NCBI GenBank assembly: GCA_017390125.1
Contig: JAFPCT010000006.1
Location: 1 to 24,264, forward strand
Reading direction: 5' to 3'
Source of the DNA: Treponema sp.
GTDB lineage: Bacteria; Spirochaetota; Spirochaetia; Treponematales; Treponemataceae
DNA: 24,264 bases
The notes beneath the pieces are model-generated. The model did no database searches and was not told the DNA's origin. It worked only from the letters and a program-made list of their open reading frames with translations. Shown here piece by piece: positions 15,846 to 23,378 of this stretch; position 1 is the first letter of the stretch; every line of letters begins with the position of its first letter. The translations under genes and the position numbers were made by a program.

Positions 15846-16328
15846 ATGGAAGAAATTCTTGATTTACTGCGCCAGAACGCCCGTCTTTCTGTAAAAGACA
15901 TTGCGGCAATGACTAAAAAAACTGAATCAGAAGTCGCCGCGGCAATCAAAAAACTTGAAGATGACGGAGTAATTTTAAAGTACGCGGCCATCGTAAATCC
16001 TGAAAAATCAGGCGAGACAAAAGACAAGGTTTGTGCGGAAATCCAGCTTCAGGTAACTCCTGAACGTGAGCACGGATTTGATGCGCTTGCAGACAGAATA
16101 TACCGTTTTCCACAGGTAAAGTCGCTCTTCCTTATGAGCGGCGGATACGATTTCAAGGTTATCGTTGAAGGCGACAGCCTTCAGGACGTGGCATTCTTTG
16201 TTTCAAGCAAACTGGCAACACTAAACGGTGTGCGCTCAACAAAAACATGCTTCATCTTAAAAACCTACAAGGAAAACGACATTGTCTATGTTGCCGATGA
16301 GCGCGACCGAAGGGAAGCTCAGGCATAG
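15846..16328 (+). CDS. Lrp/AsnC-family transcriptional regulator
   Basis: This is a feast/famine regulator that senses small molecules, usually amino acids. The 160-aa protein has an N-terminal HTH (about 1-48: DLLRQNARLSVKDIAAMT, then VAAAIKKLEDDGVILKYAAIVNP in family style) and a C-terminal RAM effector-binding domain. The latter contains the MSGGYDFKVIVEG strand-turn (97-109) that lines the ligand site. GAGG (15834-15837) is 8 nt before the ATG, and TAAAAT (15823-15828) is a possible -10. It is followed after a 91-bp structured gap by a class I aminotransferase, a common pairing in which the regulator controls the enzyme. The effector is not evident from sequence. Confidence 0.93.
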   Translation: MEEILDLLRQNARLSVKDIAAMTKKTESEVAAAIKKLEDDGVILKYAAIVNPEKSGETKDKVCAEIQLQVTPEREHGFDALADRIYRFPQVKSLFLMSGGYDFKVIVEGDSLQDVAFFVSSKLATLNGVRSTKTCFILKTYKENDIVYVADERDRREAQA

Positions 16329-16332
16329 AACA

Positions 16333-16404
16333 GGGTTTTAGGGACGGAGTCCCTAGGAGAGGGGGCAGCTGGCAATGAAATGCCAGCGAGGGGCAGGCGC
16401 CCCG
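16333..16404 (+). repeat. GC-rich element of three consecutive hairpins (REP-like)
   Basis: Three stems follow each other in 72 bases. The first pairs TAGGGAC (16339-16345) with GTCCCTA (16349-16355). The second pairs GCTGGCA (16368-16374) with TGCCAGC (16381-16387). The third pairs GGGGC (16390-16394) with GCCCC (16399-16403). The middle hairpin is flanked by near-identical copies of GAGGGGCAG (16360-16368, with one extra G, and 16388-16396). No T-run follows, so it is not a standard terminator. It is much more GC-rich than its surroundings, which suggests an inserted palindromic repeat or a structured mRNA element. Confidence 0.55.
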
Positions 16405-16419
16405 TTACAGGAATATTAT

Positions 16420-17595
16420 ATGAACACACGAGAAGATAAATTCAGCCGGGCTATGACGGAAATTCCGCCAAGCGGCATACGAAAATTTTTTGAGATGCTC
16501 ATCGGTCATGATGACGTAATTTCCCTCAGCGTCGGGGAACCTGATTTTCCGACTCCATGGGGAATGAGAGAAGAGGCTTTCTATCACATTGAAAAGGGCC
16601 ACACTTCCTATACCGGAAACCGCGGACTTATTGAGCTGCGTGAAGAAATCTGCCGCTACATGGAACGCTACAACATGTACTATAACCCGGAGACAGAAAT
16701 TCTGGTTACAGTAGGCGCAAGCGAAGGCGTAGATGCATCTCTGCGGGCAATCTTGAACCCGGGAGACGAAATCATCGTCTGCCAGCCCTGCTATGTAAAC
16801 TACATTCCTCTTGCCCGTCTTTGCGACGCAACTGTAGTGCCAATAGACACGAGCGTAAACGGCTTCTACCCGACTGCAAAGCAGATTGAAAAAGCCGTTA
16901 CCTCAAAAACAAAGGCAATCATGATGTGTTCGCCGAACAACCCGACCGGCACAATGATTCCTGCTTCTGAACTTGAAAAAATTGCAAAACTCTGCGTTGA
17001 AAAACAGATCTGGTGTATAAGCGACGAAATCTACTGTGAGCTTGCATACGAAGACGCAAAGCATGTCTCAATCGGTTCTTTTCCGGGAATGAAAGATTAT
17101 TCGATTATTCTGAACGGATTTTCAAAGTCATTCGCAATGACCGGTTGGCGAATCGGTTACATTGCCGCACCGGCAGACCTTATTACCCAGATGGTAAAGC
17201 TTCACGGCTACAACTCAATCTGCGCTCCGATTTTCAGCCAGTACGCCGCAACGGAAGGCCTTAAGAACGGCTGGAAGGACGTTGAGAAAATGCGCGTAAG
17301 CTACCAGCAGAGACGAAACCTTATGGTAAAGGCATTCAACGACATGGGACTTCCTGTTCCGGAGCCAAAGGGCGCATTCTATATGTTCCCGGACATTACT
17401 TCTACAGGACTTTCCAGCGAAGATTTTGCAACCAAGCTCTTCCAGAAATACAACGTAGCTGTTGTACCGGGAAGCGTTTTCGGACTGGGCGGCGAAGGAC
17501 ACATACGCGTATGCTATGCCACAGCCGTTGATAAGATCAAAATCGCTCTTGAAAAGATAAAAGAATTTGTAGACGAATTAAGGGAGAAAAAATGA
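16420..17595 (+). CDS. PLP-dependent class I/II aminotransferase (aspartate aminotransferase superfamily)
   Basis: This cytoplasmic enzyme exchanges amino groups between amino and 2-oxo acids. An upstream in-frame ATG at 16375 lies inside a hairpin loop with no RBS. The ATG at 16420 follows AGGA (16409-16412) by 7 nt and gives 391 aa, typical of the fold-type I family. Active-site residues are visible: N174 in SPNNPTGT, D202 and Y205 in SDEIY, the PLP lysine K236 in GFSKSFAMTGWRIGY, and the carboxylate-binding R363 in HIRVCYA. The sequence style is nearest to PatA/AlaT-like enzymes, but the substrate is not settled. Its neighbour is an Lrp/AsnC regulator, and the following TPR gene overlaps its stop (ATGA). 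Confidence 0.94.
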   Translation: MNTREDKFSRAMTEIPPSGIRKFFEMLIGHDDVISLSVGEPDFPTPWGMREEAFYHIEKGHTSYTGNRGLIELREEICRYMERYNMYYNPETEILVTVGASEGVDASLRAILNPGDEIIVCQPCYVNYIPLARLCDATVVPIDTSVNGFYPTAKQIEKAVTSKTKAIMMCSPNNPTGTMIPASELEKIAKLCVEKQIWCISDEIYCELAYEDAKHVSIGSFPGMKDYSIILNGFSKSFAMTGWRIGYIAAPADLITQMVKLHGYNSICAPIFSQYAATEGLKNGWKDVEKMRVSYQQRRNLMVKAFNDMGLPVPEPKGAFYMFPDITSTGLSSEDFATKLFQKYNVAVVPGSVFGLGGEGHIRVCYATAVDKIKIALEKIKEFVDELREKK

Positions 17596-18944
17596 CAGCT
17601 GCTGTACTTATTGCCGTAATTTTTGGATCAAGTATCCTGCTTCTTCTCCTTATGGTAACCGGAAGATCCGACCGTTCAGGCGGCAACGGCAAATCCGGCA
17701 AAAAGAAGAATAATTCTGCCATAATCAGAGAAGCAACAAAAAAACTTGCCCACGATCCAAGAAATGTGCCAGCTCTCTTAGCTTTGGGAGAAATCTATTA
17801 CAATCAGCCTGATTACGCAAAGTCATACCCCATCTATAAAAGCCTGATGGAGCTTACCAACATGCATCAGGAAATTGATGATAAAATGGCCTACCTCAGA
17901 TACGGCGTATGTGCATTCAAGACAGACAAAATCGATGAATCGGGAGCGGCTTTCGCCTACGTCCTTAAAAAGGAACCGAACAACTACGAGGCAAACTTCT
18001 ACATCGGCAAAGTTCTGTATGTAAAAAAAGAATATGAAAAAGCAATCGGCTGCATGAAACGTGCCGCCCTTATAAACCCGGAAAATCAGGAAATCCACCA
18101 GATTCTGGCCTTTTCCCTTTTCCAGGCAAAAAAATACCGGGAAAGCCTTCCATACCTGAAAAAGGTGTGCGAAGAAAATCCTGGAAACAAAGAATCACTT
18201 TTCTACATGGCAACGGCCATGGAAGAATCCGGCATGGCAGACAAGGCAATCAAGGTGTTCATGCATCTGCGCCCGGATCCGACTTACGGCGCCCAGGCCT
18301 GCCTTGCGGCCGGTACATATCACGACAAAATCCAGCAGCACGAAAAGGCTCTTCAGGATTACGAAATTGCCCTTAAGCTTGAAAACGTTAATCCAGAGAT
18401 CAAGGTAACAATCCTGTACAAGCTTGCTCATACTTTGATCGCACAGAACGCAATTGCAAAGGCCCTTGGTTACCTGCGTCAGATCAATTCAATCACACCG
18501 AATTACCGGGACGTTCCTTCGCTGATAACCCGCTATCAGGAGCTTACGCAGAATTCCAACCTGCAGGCTTACCTTATCAGCGGAACCAGCGACTTTGTAA
18601 CTTTGTGCCGAAAATTCATTACAACCTACTACAAGGGTTCATTCGTAAAGATTGAGGACATTTCCGTTACCGCAGAATGTACGGAAATCATGTGCAACGT
18701 TCAGTCCGCGCGCTGGGAAAATACAGAGATTTTCAGGTTCTTCCGCAGCTCCAGCGCTGTCGGAGAATTATACATCCGTGACCTTCATTCAAAAATGAGG
18801 GACATTAAGTGCGACAAAGGTTTGTGCGTTACAGCCGGACTTTTCACAGAAGAAGCAAAGAAATATGTTGAAGGACGACCGATCGACCTGATTGAAAAGG
18901 CAAAGCTGGTTTCCATCCTTAAAAAAATTGACATAGCAAATTAG
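17592..18944 (+). CDS. Membrane-anchored TPR protein with a degenerate Mrr-like C-terminal domain
   Basis: The start overlaps the aminotransferase stop as ATGA, with GGGAG (17582-17586) as RBS. The 450-aa protein has one N-terminal membrane helix (about 3-23) followed by a basic stretch (GRSDRSGGNGKSGKKK). By the positive-inside rule, the rest is therefore cytoplasmic. TPR-like helices run from about 44 to 325. The last ~115 residues (about 333-446) resemble the Mrr restriction-endonuclease fold: VGELYIRDLHSKM (390-402), KGLCVTAGLFTEEAKKYVEG (409-428) and RPIDLIEKAKLVSIL (429-443) fit the family's characteristic late helices and strand. The catalytic Q-x-K position reads FRFFR (381-385), so nuclease activity is unlikely. 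Function is unknown, possibly scaffolding. The 3' end overlaps rsmG by 4 nt. Confidence 0.85.
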   Translation: MTAAVLIAVIFGSSILLLLLMVTGRSDRSGGNGKSGKKKNNSAIIREATKKLAHDPRNVPALLALGEIYYNQPDYAKSYPIYKSLMELTNMHQEIDDKMAYLRYGVCAFKTDKIDESGAAFAYVLKKEPNNYEANFYIGKVLYVKKEYEKAIGCMKRAALINPENQEIHQILAFSLFQAKKYRESLPYLKKVCEENPGNKESLFYMATAMEESGMADKAIKVFMHLRPDPTYGAQACLAAGTYHDKIQQHEKALQDYEIALKLENVNPEIKVTILYKLAHTLIAQNAIAKALGYLRQINSITPNYRDVPSLITRYQELTQNSNLQAYLISGTSDFVTLCRKFITTYYKGSFVKIEDISVTAECTEIMCNVQSARWENTEIFRFFRSSSAVGELYIRDLHSKMRDIKCDKGLCVTAGLFTEEAKKYVEGRPIDLIEKAKLVSILKKIDIAN

Positions 18945-19630
18945 TTTTTCTGGATTACCACCAGATTGCGCTCACGGTTCTGTTCCTGGGAATTTTCTGT
19001 AAGGAACGGAACCGTGAGTTTTTTAACGGAATAGGTTTCTACGATTTTTTTTATGCCGTCCATTTCTGTCTGGATGCTGGAAAGTTTTGCCTTGTAGGCC
19101 GCAAGAAATCCGCCTTTTTTTGTAAGATTCAGCAGGGTCCTGGTCATTTTTTCATCCAGAGGCCGGAATGCCCTGAACGTAGCCAGATCAAAGCTTTCAG
19201 GAGGAACTTTTTCCGCTTCCTTTTTCAATACGGAAACATTCTTCAAACCCAGGATTGCGGCACAGTTTTCAAGGAAAGCGCACCTTTTGTCCATGCGCTC
19301 AACAAGCACAAAATTATATTCCGGCAGGGCAGCCGCAAGAGGAATGCCGGGAAGTCCGCCGCCGGATCCGATGTCACCGATCTTTACTCCTTCTGCACCG
19401 GAAGAGCCGGCAGGCAGAAGTTCTGTAATTGCAGAAACAGCGGAAAGGCTGTCCAGAATATGGTTTACAACAATCTCATCGTAAACGCTGGTATTCGTAA
19501 GGTTATAGGCTGAATTGAAAAGTATTATCTCGCCGATATACTTGTCCATTTTCTGAGAAAGGTCTTCCAGTTTTTCGCCACAAAAGCCCAGCTGCAAAAG
19601 GCCGTCGGTAAGTTTTTGGGTAACTGCCAT
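18941..19630 (-). CDS. rsmG: 16S rRNA (guanine527-N7)-methyltransferase RsmG (GidB)
   Basis: This enzyme uses SAM to make m7G527 in 16S rRNA; its loss gives low-level streptomycin resistance in several bacteria. The 229-aa length fits the family (about 205-240). Visible signatures are NLTNTS (43-48), VVNHILDSL (54-62), the SAM-binding GDIGSGGGLPGIPLA (85-99), VERMDKRCAFL (110-120) and the FRAFRPLDE (152-160) segment typical of RsmG. The start overlaps the preceding gene's stop as TAATG, so it is the last gene of a minus-strand operon. Its stop region overlaps the convergent TPR gene by 4 bases. The neighbouring genes are envelope or lineage-specific genes, not the usual gidA partner. Confidence 0.95.
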   Translation of the reverse strand: MAVTQKLTDGLLQLGFCGEKLEDLSQKMDKYIGEIILFNSAYNLTNTSVYDEIVVNHILDSLSAVSAITELLPAGSSGAEGVKIGDIGSGGGLPGIPLAAALPEYNFVLVERMDKRCAFLENCAAILGLKNVSVLKKEAEKVPPESFDLATFRAFRPLDEKMTRTLLNLTKKGGFLAAYKAKLSSIQTEMDGIKKIVETYSVKKLTVPFLTENSQEQNRERNLVVIQKN

Positions 19631-20553
19631 TAATTTGAACCTATATCAATGAGTAAATCCATATTCCATGCCGGTTCCTGACAGCGCAATGCCACTAGGT
19701 TTCCGGTCTTCTCTGCCTTCAGGTTGTGTTTTTTTGAAAGCTGATAAAGATATGAATATTCGTTTTTGTAGTCCTGGATTACCTTAGGTTCAACGTCGTA
19801 GCCTGCAGTCGTTCCGCAGTTTCCGTCTGCCTTGAACAGGAGATAGAAAGTTTCGTCGCGGCTTTTATTGTCTGCAGAATATTTTCTGTCACCGGTAAGA
19901 AGGAACGAACCGTCCTGCTCCTTTTTGCTGAAATACACCGTTCGGCAGGTATCCAGCAGATTTGAGCCGTTTACAAAAAAGCGAAGGATTCTCGCATCGC
20001 CTTTTTCCGGTTTTCCGTTGGCAACAGCCTGCACTCCGGACTGACCTTCTTTTGCAAACTTTGTCTGCAGGTTTTCGTTCTGAGTTTTCAAGGTCTCAAG
20101 TTCTTTCAGAATCTGCTGGAGCATAACATCTTGGGAAGAGGACGTTGCCAGAACCTTGGAAACAGAAGAAGCGGAACCGTCGCCCAAAAGTCCGTAAATG
20201 CCGCCGAAAAGACCGTTGTCTCCCAGGTCGGACACATCACTTGCAGTAAGGTGCATTCCGGAACGCAGGACAGCGGTAACAGCCTCACTGCCTGCAGAAA
20301 CTGAATCAGCTTTCGCTTCTACAGCATCCGAACCCTGAGGATTGGTAATTATAACTTCTGATTTTCTGCGGTTGTAGATGTTACCCGGAACATAAAAAGT
20401 TGAGCCAAGAACTGGCGCTGCAATTCTAGGCATGCTGGGACCGTCAGAAATATTCGTCATGGAAGGCATTTCCGGCATTTTAAGCTGAGCAAAAAGCAAT
20501 GAACTGGAAACAACAAGAACTGCAGAAAGTGCCGTTTTTTTACAGATTCGCAA
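19630..20553 (-). CDS. Secreted protein of unknown function, TTG start
   Basis: The frame is open from 20694, but the first ~47 residues there are a basic, low-quality shadow of the overlapping upstream gene. A TTG (complement of 20551-20553) preceded by a very strong GGAGGAG RBS starts exactly at a signal peptide: LRICKKTALSAVLVVSSSLLFA, with cleavage about residue 22. This gives 307 aa, probably periplasmic. The mature protein has a Met/Pro-rich start (KMPEMPSM), a short coiled coil (about 143-165, LQQILKELETLKTQNENLQ) and a C-terminal globular part with two cysteine-containing segments. I recognise no family. It overlaps the upstream zincin gene by 14 nt and the rsmG start by 1 nt, so it is embedded in the operon. 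Confidence 0.8.
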   Translation of the reverse strand: MRICKKTALSAVLVVSSSLLFAQLKMPEMPSMTNISDGPSMPRIAAPVLGSTFYVPGNIYNRRKSEVIITNPQGSDAVEAKADSVSAGSEAVTAVLRSGMHLTASDVSDLGDNGLFGGIYGLLGDGSASSVSKVLATSSSQDVMLQQILKELETLKTQNENLQTKFAKEGQSGVQAVANGKPEKGDARILRFFVNGSNLLDTCRTVYFSKKEQDGSFLLTGDRKYSADNKSRDETFYLLFKADGNCGTTAGYDVEPKVIQDYKNEYSYLYQLSKKHNLKAEKTGNLVALRCQEPAWNMDLLIDIGSN

Positions 20554-21364
20554 GGGACTCCTCCACAAATTCCAGCCTTTTGGAAAGCTGGTCAATTGTT
20601 TTTTCAAGACGGGTCTTTTCTTTTTCAAGCTTGGCTTTCTGGTCGTCTGCTGTATTTGCCTTGCAGCCCATTGCCTTCTGGCGCATAAGCTCACGAACTG
20701 TTACCGGCCCCTTTCCTTCAAGAAATTCCTGCTCTACTTCCGCGCGGTCATCCTTTTTGCGCACAGAAGCAACTATCTTCATGTTTTCAAAACCAATTGC
20801 CGGATTTACGGCAACCGCGCCAACTTTCTGAATATCTTTGGCCGTATTCCGCGGCAGACAAAGCACCCTGTCAATATAATCTTCATAACGGATGTCCGCT
20901 TCGTTGCACAATTCATGGGCTCTGATAAGGAGCTTTCCGAATTCCTGCATAAGGCGGCCGTTCTGCTCAAGGTAATCCTTCCTGATTTTTTCAGTAAGCT
21001 CCTTGAGCTCCTCATTAGATTCCCAGTCCAGCTTGTAATAGCCTTTTTCTTCTGCAATCAGAAGAAGACTGTTGAATTTAGCCCAGAATGTCTGGCTGTG
21101 AACTTTCGCATTGTAAGTAGAATTTGCATTGCCTGTAGTTTTTAAAAGTTCCTCAGCTGTCAGATGATGAGTATACTCGTGAACTGCCGTATACACAAGC
21201 TGATTTTCACTCTTAAAGTTCTTGTTGTGCAGGAAAATTTCATGGGTGTCCGGCATGTAGAAACCGTTCACACGTTTGCTTTCCTTGCCTGTCTGAGTAA
21301 CTGTAAAATCCAAATCCGTTGGCGCAATGTCCAGCAGTATCTCTTTTATTCGAGCGTTATCCAT
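20540..21364 (-). CDS. Putative YgjP/SprT-like zinc metallopeptidase with C-terminal coiled coil
   Basis: The 274-aa protein carries a zincin motif, HEYTHH (62-67), 27 residues before VHSQTFW (88-94). The order HExxH followed by H-S-x-x-F-W resembles the YgjP (DUF45)/WSS1-SprT group, in which the later His is the third zinc ligand (here H89). There is no signal peptide or membrane helix, so it is probably cytoplasmic. The middle is helical and the C-terminus is a coiled coil (about 240-272, KLEKEKTRLEKTIDQLSKRL). The ATG (complement of 21362-21364) lies 6 nt after the upstream stop; the AGGA RBS (complement of 21377-21380) is rather far, at 12 nt. The protease call is based on the motif only; the substrate is unknown. 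Confidence 0.75.
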   Translation of the reverse strand: MDNARIKEILLDIAPTDLDFTVTQTGKESKRVNGFYMPDTHEIFLHNKNFKSENQLVYTAVHEYTHHLTAEELLKTTGNANSTYNAKVHSQTFWAKFNSLLLIAEEKGYYKLDWESNEELKELTEKIRKDYLEQNGRLMQEFGKLLIRAHELCNEADIRYEDYIDRVLCLPRNTAKDIQKVGAVAVNPAIGFENMKIVASVRKKDDRAEVEQEFLEGKGPVTVRELMRQKAMGCKANTADDQKAKLEKEKTRLEKTIDQLSKRLEFVEESLANL

Positions 21365-21370
21365 CGGGGG

Positions 21371-23368
21371 TTATTTTCCTTTTTTTGCAGCAAATGCAGC
21401 CTTAATCTGTTCAGCAAAAAGCTTGTTCTGGTCAGTTCTTTCCGGTACAGAAAACTTAGGTTTTCCGTCTTCTTCTGAAATACGGTAGATGTGACGCGGA
21501 GAAACTGCATATGCCGGGCTTTCCTCGTTGTTGATCCACCAGTCAAGAACAGCCATGAAGCACAAAGTGTACTTCAAAAGGTTTGCATTGTTTGCATTTG
21601 TAGTAGGAGTATTATTATTTGCGCCAAGAATTACGTCAAGACGCTTTGAAACTTCGTTCTGAACCGCAAACTTGTAGTGCTCCCATGGGTTAGAGAGCGC
21701 AGAAACGGCGCCCCTTGTCTTTGCCATGTTGTCACACTGTGCGACAACTTCCTTAAGATAAGCCCGGGCAAAATCAGTACGCATGAAAAGCGCCGGATAT
21801 TTGCTTTCGTCAGAAGGGCGCTCAAGGGTGAGCTGCTCAACCTTGAAATGAGGCAGGAAGTGCCACTGTGTCTGCCACATAAGAGAAGTAACCAGTTTCT
21901 TTCCGAACTGGGTAGCCTCAAAGTCGTCCTGTGAGTAAATTGAATTTACCAGGTCAAGGAGAGGAGAACAGTAAAGCCGCTCAAAAACGTTCTCGCGGTA
22001 GGCAGTCCAGTCATCCATAAGCTTGGTAATCGTATCATCAGTGCGCATTGATTCTACAGAAAGCATTCCGAAGTTGATGTTTCGGAAACCTTCAATACAG
22101 TCCTCGATGATTTTCAGAAGCACAACCGTAACCTGCAGAGGATTTTCCGGACTGAGCACGTTGAATCCGTCGTCAAATTTGTAAAGAGGCTGGAAATACG
22201 GATACATATCCGGATGGTTTTCAAGGTTCTTGAATCCTGCCTTAGGGAAAAGCTGATCCAGCAGGTTAAGACCTGTAAGAACAGTGCTGTCCTTAATGCC
22301 TTTCTGAGGCTTTTTTGGAGCTGCATGCTTCGGCTTTTCCTCTGTCTTTTCGCCTTCGCCTGGAGCCTTTGGTTTTTCCGGCAGCAGGAGGTCATATTTG
22401 TGAAGTCCGACGAATTTAAGGATAAGGGCAACCTTTACCTTAAAGAAGTCCTCAAATTCTTCGTAAGAATCGGAACACATGCGCATAAGGAGCGGATAAA
22501 GCTTCTTTATGATTTCATTCTGAATGTACAGCCAGGAAGTAATCGCTTCCTTTGCCATTGTAGAAAGCTTGTCCTGAGGAGCATCCGGATAAGCGATTTC
22601 GTCGGTGTAGATTTCCTTGATAAGCTTTGGAATTTTTGTTTCGCCGTAGTAGTAAACCTGAATGAGCATTTTATATACGGCACGAACATAAGGAATCAAA
22701 TCCTGAACAACATAAGGCTGCGGCAAATCCTGAAGCTCAATGTGCGCAAGTTTAATGGTCTGCAGGTTCCAGCCGGCAACCATGCGCAGAAACTTGAACT
22801 TAACTTCCGTGCCGTTCGCAATCTTCGCCTTGTATGTGGCAGGGGCCATCTGGATGAGAGTTTTAACTACAGTGATGAATCCCTGAAGATTTTCAATATG
22901 ATGCTTGAGGGTAATCGTACAGAATTCAGTGATTACCTGCTCTTTTCCGTTCTGCCGGAAAAGCTTTATGAAATTAAAAAGACCGTAATCCGGCTTTATG
23001 GCGTATTCCTCGCTCATCATAAGCTTGTCGATGAGCTGGGCAAATTTCTGAGGAATAATCGGAAGCTCTTCCTGACGCTTTCTGCCCTTGCCGCTGGCAC
23101 CGCCTTCAGAGGAAGCGGAAGATGAGCCTGAAGAAGAGGACGACGATGAACCGCCGGAACTTCCGGACGTGGCATTGCGGATGATCCTTCCAGTTCCTTT
23201 TGTAGAAGGACCTGAAGACCTTGGGGATTTTTCATACATCACTTCGCCGCCCAATTTTTTTGCCATTACCTGGGCTTCTGCAGAATCAATTTCACCGATT
23301 GCCTTTCGAGTTCTGTCTAATGTTCCGGGTGCCCAGTCAGCTTCCTTTGGTCGTTTTCCGTCTTCCAT
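21371..23368 (-). CDS. Large cytoplasmic protein of unknown function with a Ser-rich linker
   Basis: I do not recognise a functional family; the style is that of proteins restricted to treponemes. The 665-aa protein has no signal peptide or membrane helix. Residues 1-66 form a basic head, 67-93 are an almost pure Ser/Gly linker, and 94-340 are helical with many Lys, Leu and Tyr. A charged Pro/Lys/Glu linker follows at about 345-375, then a second helical domain to the end, interrupted by an Asn/Thr stretch (about 574-588, GANNNTPTTNANNAN). AGAGG is 5 nt before the ATG (complement of 23366-23368). It sits between a DUF2804-like gene and the zincin gene, with gaps of 10 and 6 nt, so cotranscription is likely. 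It could be a scaffold or adaptor. Confidence 0.82.
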   Translation of the reverse strand: MEDGKRPKEADWAPGTLDRTRKAIGEIDSAEAQVMAKKLGGEVMYEKSPRSSGPSTKGTGRIIRNATSGSSGGSSSSSSSGSSSASSEGGASGKGRKRQEELPIIPQKFAQLIDKLMMSEEYAIKPDYGLFNFIKLFRQNGKEQVITEFCTITLKHHIENLQGFITVVKTLIQMAPATYKAKIANGTEVKFKFLRMVAGWNLQTIKLAHIELQDLPQPYVVQDLIPYVRAVYKMLIQVYYYGETKIPKLIKEIYTDEIAYPDAPQDKLSTMAKEAITSWLYIQNEIIKKLYPLLMRMCSDSYEEFEDFFKVKVALILKFVGLHKYDLLLPEKPKAPGEGEKTEEKPKHAAPKKPQKGIKDSTVLTGLNLLDQLFPKAGFKNLENHPDMYPYFQPLYKFDDGFNVLSPENPLQVTVVLLKIIEDCIEGFRNINFGMLSVESMRTDDTITKLMDDWTAYRENVFERLYCSPLLDLVNSIYSQDDFEATQFGKKLVTSLMWQTQWHFLPHFKVEQLTLERPSDESKYPALFMRTDFARAYLKEVVAQCDNMAKTRGAVSALSNPWEHYKFAVQNEVSKRLDVILGANNNTPTTNANNANLLKYTLCFMAVLDWWINNEESPAYAVSPRHIYRISEEDGKPKFSVPERTDQNKLFAEQIKAAFAAKKGK

Positions 23369-23378
23369 GTGAACCTCT

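Noticed and set aside
16339..16403. CRISPR repeats or an intrinsic terminator
   Set aside because: The three stems differ in sequence and spacing, there are no spacers, and no T-run follows the last stem.
22214..23125. 303-aa open frame on the plus strand opposite the 665-aa gene
   Set aside because: It lacks a convincing start and RBS, has no recognisable domain, and lies wholly antisense to a gene with a good RBS and operon context.
23090..23170. Simple-sequence DNA repeat encoding the Ser-rich linker
   Set aside because: The serine codons are mixed and the DNA is not a clean tandem repeat, so slippage-based variation is not supported.
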